A stretch of DNA of 46,411 nt, taken from contig LUVW01000050.1 in assembly GCA_001661515.1 (NCBI GenBank), forward strand, positions 1-46,411, read 5' to 3'. A program made the translations under genes and the position numbers. The notes below the pieces were generated by a model. That model made no database searches. It worked only from the letters and a program-made list of their open reading frames with translations, and was not told where the DNA came from. This DNA is from Capniomyces stellatus (Eukaryota; Kickxellomycota; Harpellomycetes; Harpellales; Legeriomycetaceae). Shown piece by piece: positions 1-11,387 of this stretch. Every line of letters starts with the position of its first letter. Position 1 is the first letter of the stretch.

Positions 1-441
1 ATCACTTGTTTACTCGCATTTACTGTTTGTTCATACCATTATCCGTTCCCATTTGTTAGTCTTGTTTTTATTATCAGTATCAGTATCAGTATCATTATTA
101 GCATCAGTATCATTATCAGTATCATTATCCGTATCATTGTAATTGCTATTGTTATATATTACTATTATTATCATTATCATATCATATTATTATTTTCATT
201 ATCATATCGTATTATTATTTTCATCGTTATTGTAATTATCTTTATTTTATTATATTATACTATATTATTATTGTAATTTTAACTGTTATATTTATTATTA
301 TTTTTTTTTTGTAGTAATCATTTATATTATTACTGTAATTGTTATTATCATTCATATTGTTATTGTTATGTAATTTGATCGAATGTTCTATTTCACTTTC
401 CAAGTCCACGGCCCCCACATCACACACTCCCAATACATTGG

Positions 442-615
442 CTAGTGTCTATTCACCCATTTATTTAGCCATTGTTGCTGCCCACTTGAACAATCAGGCA
501 TATCCATATCCCAATTTAAATTCTGACCCTGTAAATCTAGCACCGATTCCACTTCCATTTCCACTTTCACAATCAGTTTGATTGTTCTTGCTTTATTTTG
601 GAACTGCACAGACAT
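442..615 (-). CDS. Small ORF inside the left inverted repeat (57 aa)
   Basis: This 58-codon frame (with stop) starts MSVQFQNKA and ends LNKWVNRH. It has an acidic/methionine-rich middle (VEMEVES) and a Trp-containing tail. The right repeat keeps the same frame at 45728-45901. Between the copies I count one synonymous change (GCA/GCG, Ala) and two replacements (Lys versus Glu, Val versus Glu). No family is recognised. It may be the remnant of a longer repeat-encoded protein or a chance frame. Retention in both copies is weak evidence, because the copies are so similar. Confidence 0.3.
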   Translation of the reverse strand: MSVQFQNKARTIKLIVKVEMEVESVLDLQGQNLNWDMDMPDCSSGQQQWLNKWVNRH

Positions 616-699
616 TCAGATGTATAGACCACTCAATCCATAATTGGTTGATGGTGTTGACTTGGCGTTTATCCACTTTATTCTCTCTATTTACTTTAT

Positions 700-785
700 T
701 CACTTTATTTGCTTTATCTGCTTTATTTGCTTTATTTGCTTTATTTGCTTTATTTGCTTTATTTGCTTTATTTGCTTTATTTATT
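700..785. repeat. 9-bp minisatellite (GCTTTATTT)n
   Basis: About nine to ten head-to-tail units of GCTTTATTT, with one ATCTG variant near 717. The right inverted repeat has the complementary array at about 45541-45660 with different copy number and variant order (AATGTAAAT and CAGATACAA variants). The two ends have therefore drifted separately. Confidence 0.9.
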
Positions 786-976
786 TTTTATTGAAATTAT
801 TTATCTGCTTTATTTACTTTATCCATCTTCACTTGCCCAGTTTGACATTGTTGTTTTAATACCACTATCAAAATTCCATTGCTCCAACTCTTTCTAAACA
901 ACAACATATCAAACACGCGACACAACTGTTTATTTTCCCCATCCTAAACCAACCATGGATGTTTATATTTGAACAG

Positions 977-1758
977 CGTTACAATATGAATTGTATTACC
1001 CCCATCAATTTCACTATCCCATATCCCTTCATTAACACAATTAATTGGTTTAATTTTATTGGTCTCTTTGCCGCTCTAACAGCCACAATCAACAACAATC
1101 TAGACAAGTATATGCACCTCTCATCCGTTTCTTCGACTGAACAACTCTACATTTTTTCTTTTATTCTGTTTTATCATTCCCAACTATCAATCAACAATAA
1201 CACATCCTTATCAATATCCAACACCATCTAGTACACCGACGATGTTTGTTACTATCTACACCAATGCCAACTTATTGGTTATAAAGCAAATTGTACTTTG
1301 CTTTTATGAATCGATTCTTTTAATGTTTATTGGGGTTTGAGTTCAAGTTCAAATCTCAGTGTTGGAAATATGTAAACTCGACCTTTATAATTATATGCAA
1401 CACGGTAGGGTGAGTGTTAGATGTGTATAAAACGGATAATCAGGTATATACAGGTCTATGTTAGTTTAAAATTACATTATTACTTTTGATCGGTATTTTT
1501 TTAAAATTTTGGATATCAAGTACTCTTTCTTCTTGTAATTCAGTAGTAATATCGGTGTTCAAGATTTAACTAGTTGGGTAAATTAACTATTTTCTTGTTA
1601 TTTCCAAAGTTAGGGATCTGAAAATGAGCGGCGAAAGTTAATATTCTCCAAATAAAAAAAGGTTCACTTTTACATCATTTTTTTTACCTGTAAAGCTTAA
1701 TAAACTTGGTGTTTTGTTACTAAATAGGAGGTCGTTAAAGATAATAAACCAGTTAAAG
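977..1758. other. Gene-poor stretch between repeat and first gene
   Basis: This stretch holds only short stop-interrupted frames. The 90-codon plus-strand frame at 959-1231 starts inside the repeat boundary, has no recognisable domain and looks like chance. It contains the 3' flank of the minus-strand gene ending at 1759. Confidence 0.5.
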
Positions 1759-3249
1759 CTAAATAGATACACTGCTAAAGAACAAATAGTATATTAAACA
1801 GAGGGAGGACAGTGCGATAGTAGAATTTATAATCTTAAGGCCTATGGAAATTGTTGACAAAGAGTGGCAGTTTAAACGGTTGATAAAGCGGATACTTGAC
1901 CAAGAGATTAGTACTGAGCTGGTAAGCAAAGCAACAAATAAGGAAATGGCAAGGAATTGGTTATGGCCAGTAATGATTAGAACAAAAGCAAGCAAAAATG
2001 ATAAGGGGGTCAGTATGATAGACATAAAAGTGGAGTCGTAGTATTTTCTTGCTGTTTTGTGCTTTGTTTCAAAATATGACAAATTTTTTGATTTTTTTAG
2101 GTAAAATTCGGTAAGTTTGATTTTGGATTTCTCAAACTTGGCCATGCGAGAGGAATAGGCTCTTAGAAGAATAAGAGTCGAGAATGTCAGCAACAGCACA
2201 CCAACACACAAACTGGACTCGCCTTTATGCTGTATTCCATCTATGCTGGCATGTCTCCCATACACCGAATTCCTAGTATTGAGTGATACACAATACTCGC
2301 TTGTGGTGGTGGTGGGTCCAGGGCTTTTGTTTTGACTATAGTCATTCCTAGTCCGGATTATTGTATCAGGGGCCACTTTGATTTGTGGTTTCAAATATTC
2401 TTTCTCAATGTTGCTATTGCTACTTTCGATATTCTCGCTGGTCTTTGTCTTGCTTCTTGTTAACGTAATTGTCTCTATTGTTTATTGTTTGTCATTACTA
2501 CATATTCAACTATCGGCTATTTCTATATACCCATTTATGCCCTTGTGTATACACTTACTTAAGTTTCTACCTCTTGTCGAGTAGTTGGTATTTTGAAACA
2601 TTTTGCTTGCCCTAATAAGCACTCCGTTTATGTCCATTCTTTTATAAACCCGGCTGGCTTCTCTGAATAGCTCCACTTCCTGCCCTTTTGCCCCTAGCAT
2701 TCTTATTATTCTGCTGTTGTAGTTATACAGGCTGCGTAATTTATTATACACGAACCTACTACTATTTGCAACAAATTTACCCTTCGTCCCCGCCCTCACT
2801 GTCTCATAAATTAGCTTATTGACCTCTTTTGCCCTATTTATCAGTCTATTTACTTTGCTTTCGGTTTTATTTTGCTCAGCAACTTGCTTAAGCTTCCCCT
2901 CCCTGCTTTTATTATCTTTTGCTCTCTCTATTTCTGCCTGCTTTATTCTTGTGTTTTTATTCTCATTGCTCAATTCCTCTTTAATTTCCTCTCTGTTTAT
3001 TCTCATTACCCCTCCCTCTCCCTTATTTGTCTTCATTTCTTCATTCCCCTCTTCTACCGTTTTTATTCCTTGCTGTGTATCCTTCTTCGTATACTTAACG
3101 ATACTTCCTTCAAACGAGCTCGACATTTCTTGTTTCTTTTGGTTCAGAATTTCATTCAGCCTCTCCATATAACTATTGAACTTTACCATTGCATTGCTTG
3201 GCTCCTTTATACCTGCTTCTTCTATGCTCTCTGTCTTTGCATTCGACAT
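1759..3249 (-). CDS. Orphan protein: charged N-terminal half, C-terminal membrane segments (468 aa)
   Basis: Two exons are proposed: 2559-3249 and 1759-2474. The donor is GTAAGTG at 2558 and the acceptor is CAATAG ending at 2475. The splice is phase 1 and joins two long frames into 468 residues. Residues 1-150 are highly charged (Lys/Glu/Asn-rich) and probably helical or coiled. Residues about 140-215 form a conserved-looking block (KLIYETVRAG..SRFVYNKLRSLYNY). After a polar linker (residues about 230-290), three or four hydrophobic segments follow: LCVGVLLLTFSTLILL, IILTPLSFLLAFVLIITG, FLAISLFVALLTSSVLIS and a final segment at the C-terminus. There is no N-terminal signal peptide, so it is probably an integral membrane protein facing the cytosol at its N-terminus. 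I do not recognise the family. A PEX11-like peroxin was considered but the match is too weak. Its promoter side carries the hexanucleotide repeat at 3505-3582. Confidence 0.75.
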
Positions 3250-5621
3250 TTTACTTATTTTCTTTCCGTCTTCTTTTCTAATTTTTATTTGTTATCAATT
3301 TTCTGTGTTTATATACGCTCTTTTTTATTTAATGGCATTCACTGTTCTTTTACTTGCTATTAATTGCTAATTTAAAAGTATATTTTAACTTTTTTGTTTA
3401 AACCGTTTCTGTCCTCTTTGTTCCATTTCGATTTATTTCTCGTCTATTATTTATTTGTCAACCATTTTGAGTGTTTTCTGTTCTTACCTTGCCTTTATTT
3501 TTCATTTTACTTTTACTTTTACTTTTACTTTTACTTTTACTTTTACTTTTACTTTTACTTTTACTTTTACTTTTACTTTTACTTTTATATTTGCATATCT
3601 TCCTCAGCCTCTTTTGATTTTCATGACACTTTTTTTGTTGATTATTTGGTTCTACCAGCTTGCTTATTTGAACTCTGACTAATAATATGTTTGTGAAAAA
3701 TATCGTGCTTAATGGTGTATATTATATGCTTTTACAATATCACTGCAGTCAAGTCCCTCGTGACTATATGTGTCATTACCAATCTTGCTTAATTCCACCC
3801 ACTTGTGCATTTCGCTGTTTCTATTTAGTTTGATTCTCGCTTGAAAACAAAACAAAATCCTCTCAAGACAATACCAATAAAATGGAATATTACCCTCTCC
3901 CCCCCCTCAAGAGTCATTTTAATTAGTCGAAACCCACTATTGTTATCCAAACTAAGCCATATAATTTCCCTTTGAAGTCTTTAAACAAAGATTTTCAACA
4001 ACTAACAGGTCGCTTTGTCACATTGATTTATTTTCCAACTCGCTTTGTCTACATCCTCATTGTACTTTTCATTTTACCAAACGTTTGTTGTTCAAATCAG
4101 CTCTATGGTATTTGGTTTTCATTTCAAACATTACCGGCTTTAGTATTATATTTACTCCCGCTTTAAATCTCTCGTGGTATTTTTAACGAACTGATACGAA
4201 ATAGAAATTTGCACACCAACTCGCTTCACAGTAGACAATTTCAGAGTGCTTGTTTATAGACTATTTTTTTAACTTTCTTGTATTTGCAGCTTGGTATTTG
4301 GAACACGACTGTTTTTGGGTCAAGCCGAATAAAAAAGAAGCGAAGGGCTTGGAACTCATCATAATCACATCCTGCCTTAGTCGTTGTGCATTCACTATTT
4401 ACTTGGCTTTCACTGGTCACGTTTAATAATCACCATTGGGGGGGGATTGCAGTGATAGGCGACATGTAAATTGTACCATTCGTTTACTTTTACATTTTTG
4501 CAGAAATAGTGCAAAAACAAAAGGTAATAAAACAACGGGTGGGTAACCAATCTATATGAGAGCTGTATTTTTTTTTCTTGGCTAATGATCCCAACTTTCC
4601 AATAGCAGGTAACCTTGTAATTCAAAGTAAAGTCATGATTTCAATGTAAAAAAAAAATTAAGTAATGCCGTATTTTGTGTTTTTAAAAGAACATTTAAGG
4701 AAGCCCAAAAGAAATCATCTAGGCTTAATTGGGATATTTTTAGAGCAAATTGTCAGCTTTTAATTGAATAGCTTTTAACTTACAAGCTTGTCTTCAATTA
4801 TTAATACGCAATAAATAAATGCGATACGTAAAGACAACAGGAGTAGATTATAACCAGCTTGATTAGTTGGTAAATTCGTAGTAATTGTCAAAGCAAATCA
4901 AATTGATCAACGAGAGTTCTTTTGTATTTCAGCTGGAGGGAATTTGTATGGCTATTATTTTTACTGCAAAATTAATGCCTTTTTTTTAAAGAAACGACAA
5001 ACATTTTTTTTGTTTTATTGCAGTAAAAGAAATTGGTGATTTGTGGAGAAGGGAGGGGGATTCCAAATAGCGAAAAGGTGATGTTTGTGTTGCTAAAAGA
5101 TAGGGATTTGTGCCACTGAAGTAGTGGATGAGCTTAGTGAATTTACTTTTGCAAAAAAAAAAAAAGGAAAAAAAGAAATGCCGTTTGCCAAAGTTTATAC
5201 TCGAAAGCAAGTTAATTTGAACTGGTGAAAAAGGCAAGTGGAAAAAAGAAAAGCAAAGAAAAGAAAAAGCTTAGGTTTTTGAGAAACTACTGCTACTATC
5301 AGCTTATTTCCTTATTTCCACTCCCGTTTTTCTATCCACAAGAGAATAAATTATAACCTAACGCTGAAGTTTCATGTATCAAACTGCGTATAAAAGCCAA
5401 AGCGACCATAAACTCACCGTTTAGTATATACAACTATCCATATATAAGCAAGCATACAGACGCAGTATACAACTTGTTTTCAACTCGTAAACGATTGTTA
5501 ACCGTAGCTAAATTTAATCAAAACTTTAGAATCCTTTTTTGAGGCGCGGAATAGTATTTATAAATTGTTAAAAAGTTTAGAAGGGCATATAAAATAAATA
5601 CCTGTTTGGAGTTTGTCGGCA
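3250..5621. other. Gene-poor 2.4-kb intergenic region
   Basis: It separates two divergently transcribed genes (3249 minus, 5622 plus). It contains the TTTTAC array at 3505-3582, poly-T/poly-A runs and short frames only. The YFYFYF-type plus-strand frames at 3394-3682 are translations of that repeat. A CGTATAAAAGCC TATA-like string near 5389-5400 lies about 230 bases upstream of the ATG at 5622. It is the most plausible promoter element here. Confidence 0.5.
3505..3582. repeat. Perfect hexanucleotide array (TTTTAC)13
   Basis: Thirteen uninterrupted TTTTAC units run from 3505 to 3582. The array starts 256 bases upstream of the minus-strand ATG at 3249. Perfect arrays of this length are prone to slippage, so copy number may vary between strains. 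Confidence 0.95.
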
Positions 5622-6316
5622 ATGAATACAAAAAGGGTAATGAGAAATATAATATCGTCGAAATGGGCTATTATGGTAATTTTAAGTCTGCTTTTCAAAG
5701 ACGTTTTGGCGAATATCGAGGCTGGTGAAGGTGTCTATGCGAATTGTAAGTTTAAAAGCGAAGAATGTGTTTAATGAATTTACACGTGCATTCATTGATG
5801 TAAATAACGTTGGTGTTTGAAAGAACATGGTGTTTGGGTCTTGCATTTTGCGCCAAACTGAAATGTTTATTTTCGTTATTGTTATTGTTATTTTGGTTGT
5901 TATTTTGGTTGTTTTGTTATTTTGGTTTTTATTGTTATTTTGGAAAATATATCGCCCAGAGTTGATGCTTTAACCGAATTATAAACTGAAACGTAGATCA
6001 AAAGCCGACACAGACAGACCAAATAAAACCTACGCCAAGCTTTTTTAGATTTAATATTCCTTTATTTATCCGACAAGATAAAAACTCGGCAGGAAGTAAG
6101 AACAGCACTAGTAATAGTAACAGCAACAGCACCAACACCAAAAATGAGCAAAATGGGTCTTCAAACAGTGAACAAAAAACCAAACAACCTGAAAATCCAA
6201 ACGTTAAATTTGACTACAAAACACCAGAATCTTTCTTGAATTCGTCGACTTTAGAAGGTATTAGTTTGAGACTATCTTTTTCTATCCTAGTTCTGGTTTT
6301 GGTTATGATTTTCTAA
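5622..6316 (+). CDS. Secreted, probably GPI-anchored low-complexity protein (147 aa)
   Basis: Exon 1 is 5622-5745, ending in a GTAAGT donor. Exon 2 is proposed as 5997-6316 (acceptor ACGTAG); a downstream in-phase acceptor at 6017 would shorten it by seven residues. Residues 1-30 form a signal peptide: basic start, then WAIMVILSLLFKDVLA. The body has an Asn/Ser/Thr-rich tract (STSNSNSNSTNTKN) with many N-glycosylation sequons and a Gln/Lys/Pro stretch. The C-terminus is a hydrophobic tail (LSFSILVLVLVMIF) after NSSTLEG, the usual layout of a GPI-attachment signal. No catalytic domain is visible. Role inferred: small cell-surface or wall protein. The alternative is a type I membrane protein with a short tail. 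Confidence 0.65.
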
Positions 6317-6678
6317 ATCAGGCGTAGACTTGGGACTCGGCTCGTAGGCCTGTCAAATACTCGACCTTCAGCTGTTAGATGTCAATAAGCGATTGCTTGG
6401 TACTTTGTACTTATTTTTTCCAGTTTTTATTACCACTAAATAAACCTTCTTTAAACTTAATTCCTTACTTTGTTTTTATTTTAAAATCATATTAACGTCA
6501 ATGCCGAGTTCAAGTTTTATTAAACACTCGAGTTGTTTTGTTTTAATTGATTAAATGTGCTACATCTGCAACAACAACAAAAAAGAATACTACTAAAAGG
6601 GTCGTAACTTTTACATGTTTATTATGGCAGTAATCGCTAGCGTAAATAACAAACGGTTATAAATATAATATATTGACT
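6317..6678. other. Intergenic, convergent 3' flanks
   Basis: This lies between the plus-strand surface-protein gene and the 3' end of the minus-strand SPX-RING gene. Nothing coding is seen; it holds AT-rich 3' flanks only. Confidence 0.5.
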
Positions 6679-9382
6679 CTACATAAATCGGCAGATTGGC
6701 TTATACGTGATCCCATGTATTGCATGCAGCTCGTCACTTTCTGCGCGATATTTTTCGATTCTATGCCTTCTGACTTCTTTTGGAAAATACAATGACAACA
6801 TATTTTTCAACGAGTCGTCAATGTCAGCTAATTAAATCGATGTCAATATAAAACCATTAGTTGTCATTTTGTAAATCTGAGAAGGGTGTGGGGGGGGGTG
6901 ATTGATAATAGATTATGCATATTGTCAAATAATGATAATAAAATATTGTTGACTGATGTTTTTATATTCTGCAAATCTATAAGGTGTTTTATTTATTTGC
7001 TTTTTATTTTATTGAAATATTTTATTTATTTATTTATTTTTGACCGCTTTTACCCTTATTGACAGAAATCATTGCCTTGCTGGACCTGCACATAGGACAG
7101 TTTATAACTCCCTTTTTTCTAGAGACGACAATACATTGGTAGCACAACAAGTGGCCACATTGAAGTCTAGTCGGATCTAGCAGTATATTGATGCATATTG
7201 GGCACTCATAGTCTTCAATGTTCGGTAAAACTTTCACAAATTGACACTATTGGTTTTATAAATATTAGTTAACCTCGAATTAGCGACTGGCAGTTAGTAT
7301 ACACTCATAAAATAAAATTACGTGACATGACACAAAATGACATGACATGATATGACATGTAATTGAGATAACTCAAATAAATACGTGCATATAGCCAAAA
7401 CAGAAGATGAAAAAAAATAGACAAATGAAAACTAGTGCTACTCACATATAACTGCGATATTAAACTAGAGTGTGGGCTGGGCTTGTTTTTAGAAAAGAGT
7501 ATCAGGCTGTTTGACATAGTTCTATAGTCGATTTGAAATTAGAAAATGCACTCATTTACGTTTAACACAGCAATAATTCATATAAAAATACATAAACCTG
7601 TATTCGCAGTTAAATAGTACCATTAACTCGACACACTGGTGCCAGCACCCACACACAAACAATACAGCCAACTATAACTTACATTAGGCCAGTCCGCCTA
7701 TCATGCTTCTTTATGATTTTCCTGGTGGCTGTATAGTTTAAAAGCAGCAGAAAGTTCAGCTTTATCAAGTCTTTGTTTAACTATTTGAATATAAATCATC
7801 AGTCTCAGTTGTGAATATTTCCAATAAGCCTAGTCAACTGTTTTGTTTGGTTATACTCGACTTGGTAAAGTCTGATCAAGTTTGATCAAGTTTGGTTTGA
7901 TCAATATACGCGCTATGTTTTGTATTTACCTTGTCAAACTTTCTAAAAATTAGCATCGATTCTGAAGATTTGAACTTGGTCAGTAAATTTGATCTATTGA
8001 CTCTTTGCAAAAATTTCGAGTAAATGCTGTTCACTTCAAGACTCCAATCAAATGACAGCCCGTTGTACTTTTCTAATTCCCAAATATTTTCCTCAATGTA
8101 GAAAGCGAATATCTTTTGCCTAGTCATAATCAGTTTAAAATCGTAAAAACCTGGATTTAGTGATCAGCCAGATCAGTTTAAATGAGTTTGCAATTTAGTA
8201 TATGCTATCTGTGTCTGGAATATACCACGCTTACCAAATCGCCAAGTCCTTTTTAAATGGTGATGTCTATAGTCATTGGGTGCATCAGTTGTTGTTAATA
8301 TTCAATAGTTGTTAATAGCAATGTTGGTAAGAAATGTGTGTGTAAAAGTAGTTGAACAATAGAGTGATTTGCATGGTAATCTCAAAGAAAACTATCGATT
8401 TCTGCTATTCAAATTGGCCTTTAATTGTGCTAAACTACTTGCCACATTCAGGAGCATTTCGCTAAGAACCGAAATAGACCCGTAGAAATCTCTTCTAATG
8501 CTTTCTTCAAACTGGTTTATCGAGTCGATCGAATCTACTATTTTCCTGTAAAACTCCTGCTCGCTTTTTAAAACAACGGTTTTGTTGCAGCTAATTTACC
8601 AAAAACATCAAAAATTTTAGTACTCGTATATAACAAAAAAAAAGGAAAAAGCTAATTACTGGCTGATAATAATATATAGTACAAATAAACGCATACCCTT
8701 CATTCTCGATGTTTCCTGGTTGAGTCATACTCAAAGTTTTGCCTGCTTCGTCCTTAACAGTTATGATACTGCTGAAGTTGTTGAACGACAAAATGGCATC
8801 CTCGCCTAACAAACAAAAATAACATTTGGAAGCAAAAAAATACTATTAGCTAACTTATACTTGCTGTAAATATTTAGAGCTGTGTTGCAGCTGAATCAGG
8901 TTTAATCTTGCCTTCTTCAAGCTTGTATTCAAATAAACCATTCCCGACTGTCTGATTGTTTAGTTTGATTTTCTTGAAATCCGCCTTAATAGTTGATTCT
9001 ACGCTGTCCTCTATCTCAATCGATCTCTTGTTTTCTAGAGAGAAGTCCTAAACAAAAATAAACGGCATAGTTTAATTCTAGTGCCCAAAAACAAAACAAA
9101 GTCGGGCTGAGCAAAACAAAGTCGAGATAAACAAAATACGATTTTCCGTTTCATTGTTTAAACCCCATATTTGTGTTTAGATACACCCACATACATCAAA
9201 GTTCACGCTTTTTGTTGTGAATAATTTAACAAAGTATTCTGAACTACCTTTATTATCGTCTCACCAAACTCAATCACAACCTGGTTAATGTCCTTTTTCA
9301 AGTCTTTGTAAGGAATCAGGTAGTCCCTCCATTCTTTTGGTAAGATCTCTTCCTTTGTCTTCAAGAATTTACTATACTTCAT
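6679..9382 (-). CDS. SPX-RING protein (RING-14/Pqr1-like E3 ubiquitin ligase), several exons
   Basis: Proposed exons: 9248-9382, about 8895-9047, about 8700-8805, about 8400-8590, 7930-8119, 7054-7246 and 6679-6827. The start MKYSKFLKTKEEILPKEWRD followed by YKDLKKDI is the SPX-domain signature, which binds inositol pyrophosphates or phosphate. Exon 5 (FAFYIEENIWELEKYNGLSF) matches the helix preceding the RING in RING-14-type fungal proteins. Exon 6 has a complete C3HC4 RING: CPICINILLDPTRLQCGHLLCYQCIV..CPMC. Exon 7 (FPKEVRRHRIEKYRAESDEL) is the family's C-terminal helix. Likely role: ubiquitin ligase in phosphate homeostasis. Two junctions do not resolve. Exon 2 reads into TAA before an in-phase donor for exon 3, and exon 4 reaches a stop without a phase-2 donor for exon 5. 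Either introns are non-canonical, there are sequence errors, or the gene is damaged. Confidence 0.7.
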
Positions 9383-10412
9383 GCTTTACTCTGAACTTGT
9401 ATAAATATGCCTTTGTGTACTTTCCACCCTCTTTATTGCAGCCAATAGTGTGTGTGCTTGTGTCTATCTTTTTGTCCTTGTCTACTTACTATTCTGTGTG
9501 TATTTACTTGAGGTGGTCTACTTTCTGCCTGTTTGTGTACATTTGTCTGCGTACGAGTATATATACCTTTTTGTTTCGTTTTGTTTTATCTTTTATGTTG
9601 CTCTCGAGTTTCTATCCCATTTACTTTACTTGCTGTACTCCTTTTACTTGCCATTACCCGATATCTCTCGGAGCCAAACTTTCCAAATATACAATTGTTA
9701 GTAATAGCAGGGCCGCGGTTGTTATACTATCTTTGTCTGTGTTGTTTTAAATTTGATTTTTTGAGTGACAATACGTGTGTTTTTTTTTAACTGCTAATGG
9801 AAAACAAACACCCAAACCTAAGGCTTATCAGGTGAAACTTTACGTGTGCTTTCTACTATACTTTTACTTTAGTTGCTAATTAGAAGGAAAAAGTCCAACT
9901 TGTCTTTATTGTTAAGAGACTACTTTGCTATCCCAGCTTTCATTCTACTTATATTTAAATTTATGGTTTATTCTTGTGTGGCCTTCATTTAATTTAATCT
10001 TCACAATTTTACTCTTGCCTATTTCGTTTACTAAATAATAAATCAAGCACATGAACGCAAAAAAAAAATAATAATAATAATAACGCAGAAAATAACGTTG
10101 AAAAAAATACTGGAAAAACGTGGAATTCAGCTGCAAATTAAAATTCTTTAGATTAACAATTAACTGATCAATTAACCTTTAATCTCAAATTCACAGAAAC
10201 TTTTTCCCTCGCCAAATCTACCTTTCTTTCAGTCTATCTCACTTTAAACTCGACCGCTTTTTCACCTTTAGCCATCCTACCCGCTCTTGTTTCAATAAAA
10301 TAAAAAAAATGCTGTCACAATCACAAATTTATTTGCTTGGCTACTCGCTGCCATTTATTTATTCCAGGTCAAACAAATTACTAAAAAATAAAAGAAAGAA
10401 TAAAAGGCCAAA
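9383..10412. other. Intergenic region
   Basis: This is the upstream region of the SPX-RING gene. The overlapping plus-strand frames at 9337-9790 (up to 137 codons, Leu/Phe/Tyr/Cys-rich) begin antisense to exon 1 and look like pyrimidine-rich promoter DNA rather than protein. There is an ATA-repeat near 10066-10083. Confidence 0.45.
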
Positions 10413-10968
10413 TTAGGTGATAGAGGTTAATCTTTCTAAAAATAATCGAGCATAATTTCTTCGGTTGGTTTTTTTATTCTCACCAATAAGGAGCTGATGC
10501 GCTATGGCCTGCACAATTACTTTGATATTACTCGACAGAAAATAATGCCTGTAAAAGGCAAAATTTGGCTTCCAAAAGCTCTTGATGTTGAATGTTTCTT
10601 TTCTCACTTTCTCTACAAATGCCATGTCCTAATATCACTTTAGATGACACCAAACGGAGTTGTTTGACTTATTACCAAGACTTTGCAACAAGCTCATGGC
10701 TGCTTGAAACCCAAAGCAATTCGGTAGATCCATTTTGTGCTTTTGAACACTCGAGATTTATCTCTTTTGTCAAACAAAGATGTGTGACTTGTAAATACGT
10801 CCACGTGATTAAAAATAGAGTTCCAATGATCAGCTGAAGCAGGTTAGAAAGGTGCGGGGGATGGCCAAGCTTATCCACAAGTACTATTTGGAATAGTTTG
10901 CTTATAAGTTTAAAAGCTTGACTAGTTACAATATCTTTGATTACATTCTGCAAAAAGCAAAAAAACAC
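10413..10968 (-). CDS. Doubtful small multi-exon gene
   Basis: Two frames look protein-like. One, at 10672-10968, contains hydrophobic segments (FKLISKLFQIVLVDKL, LLQLIIGTLFLITW) and is preceded by a good TTTTTGCAG acceptor near 10950. The other, at 10413-10625, is basic (MAFVEKVRKETFNIKSFW..YRHYFLSSNIK) and is preceded by a GATATTAG acceptor. I could not find a canonical donor in matching phase to join them, nor a certain first exon; an ATG near 11024 followed by MSQTPPSITG is possible. A 3-hydroxyacyl-CoA dehydratase (PHS1-like) match was considered and not supported. It may be a small membrane protein, or not a gene. Confidence 0.3.
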
Positions 10969-11387
10969 CCTCTTATACTGTTCTCTGACCTGTTATGGAC
11001 GGGGGTGTTTGCGACATAGCAGCCATTATATGTCGACATAGTGATACATGCTAGCACGGCTAAATCGGGCGGGCGGAGGAGGCATTCATATCAATGATAA
11101 ATTTCCAACAAAGCAGAAAGCTTATATAAAACAAGAGAGTAAAAACCAAAACTAACTTTCAATAATAATAATAAAAAACAAAATTAATGGTAGAAATCGT
11201 CAATTCGTTTATTAAATTAGGGCAGAAGTGTGTGACTCAAGAACTCAATTCCAGTCAATAAAAGCTAATAGAAAAAAATAAGTAGGACTAAAGAAGGTTT
11301 AGAGAAACAAGTCTATAATTATATTAGCAGAATGCTAAACATATGTAAAGCAAAACTGAAACAAGAAAAGCACTGACCAGGCCACAT
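10969..11387. other. Intergenic region
   Basis: Nothing further is supported. There is a short locally GC-richer patch (GGGCGGGCGGAGGAGGC near 11067-11083), which could be part of the promoter of the doubtful gene to its left. The rest is AT-rich 3' flank of the KNH-like gene. Confidence 0.4.

Larger units (their letters stand above)
1..976. repeat. Left copy of ~970-bp inverted repeat
   Basis: This stretch is nearly the reverse complement of 45352-46322. Base 1 pairs with base 46322, and the match ends inward at the string TTTATATTTGAACAG near 976. The copies differ by scattered substitutions and by small changes in repeat copy number: for example, the left copy has one extra 12-base CATTATCAGTAT-type unit near 105-120, and the minisatellite around 700-785 differs. 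The outer 300 bases are ATT/ATC-rich low-complexity DNA. Because the match runs to base 1, the true outer end on this side is not visible. Confidence 0.95.

Noticed and set aside
582..897. Overlapping frames with ICFICF / LYLLYL repeats at both ends
   Set aside because: Translations of the 9-bp minisatellite in the inverted repeats.
2697..2830. PEX11-like domain in the orphan 468-residue protein
   Set aside because: Only a loose pattern of hydrophobic and basic residues; no diagnostic motif.
3394..3682. Plus-strand frames with YFYFYF / TFTFTF runs
   Set aside because: Pure translation of the TTTTAC hexanucleotide array; no protein-like sequence around it.
10672..10968. 3-hydroxyacyl-CoA dehydratase (PHS1) fragment
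   Set aside because: Hydrophobic spacing is reminiscent but the catalytic Tyr/Glu region cannot be found in any frame nearby.
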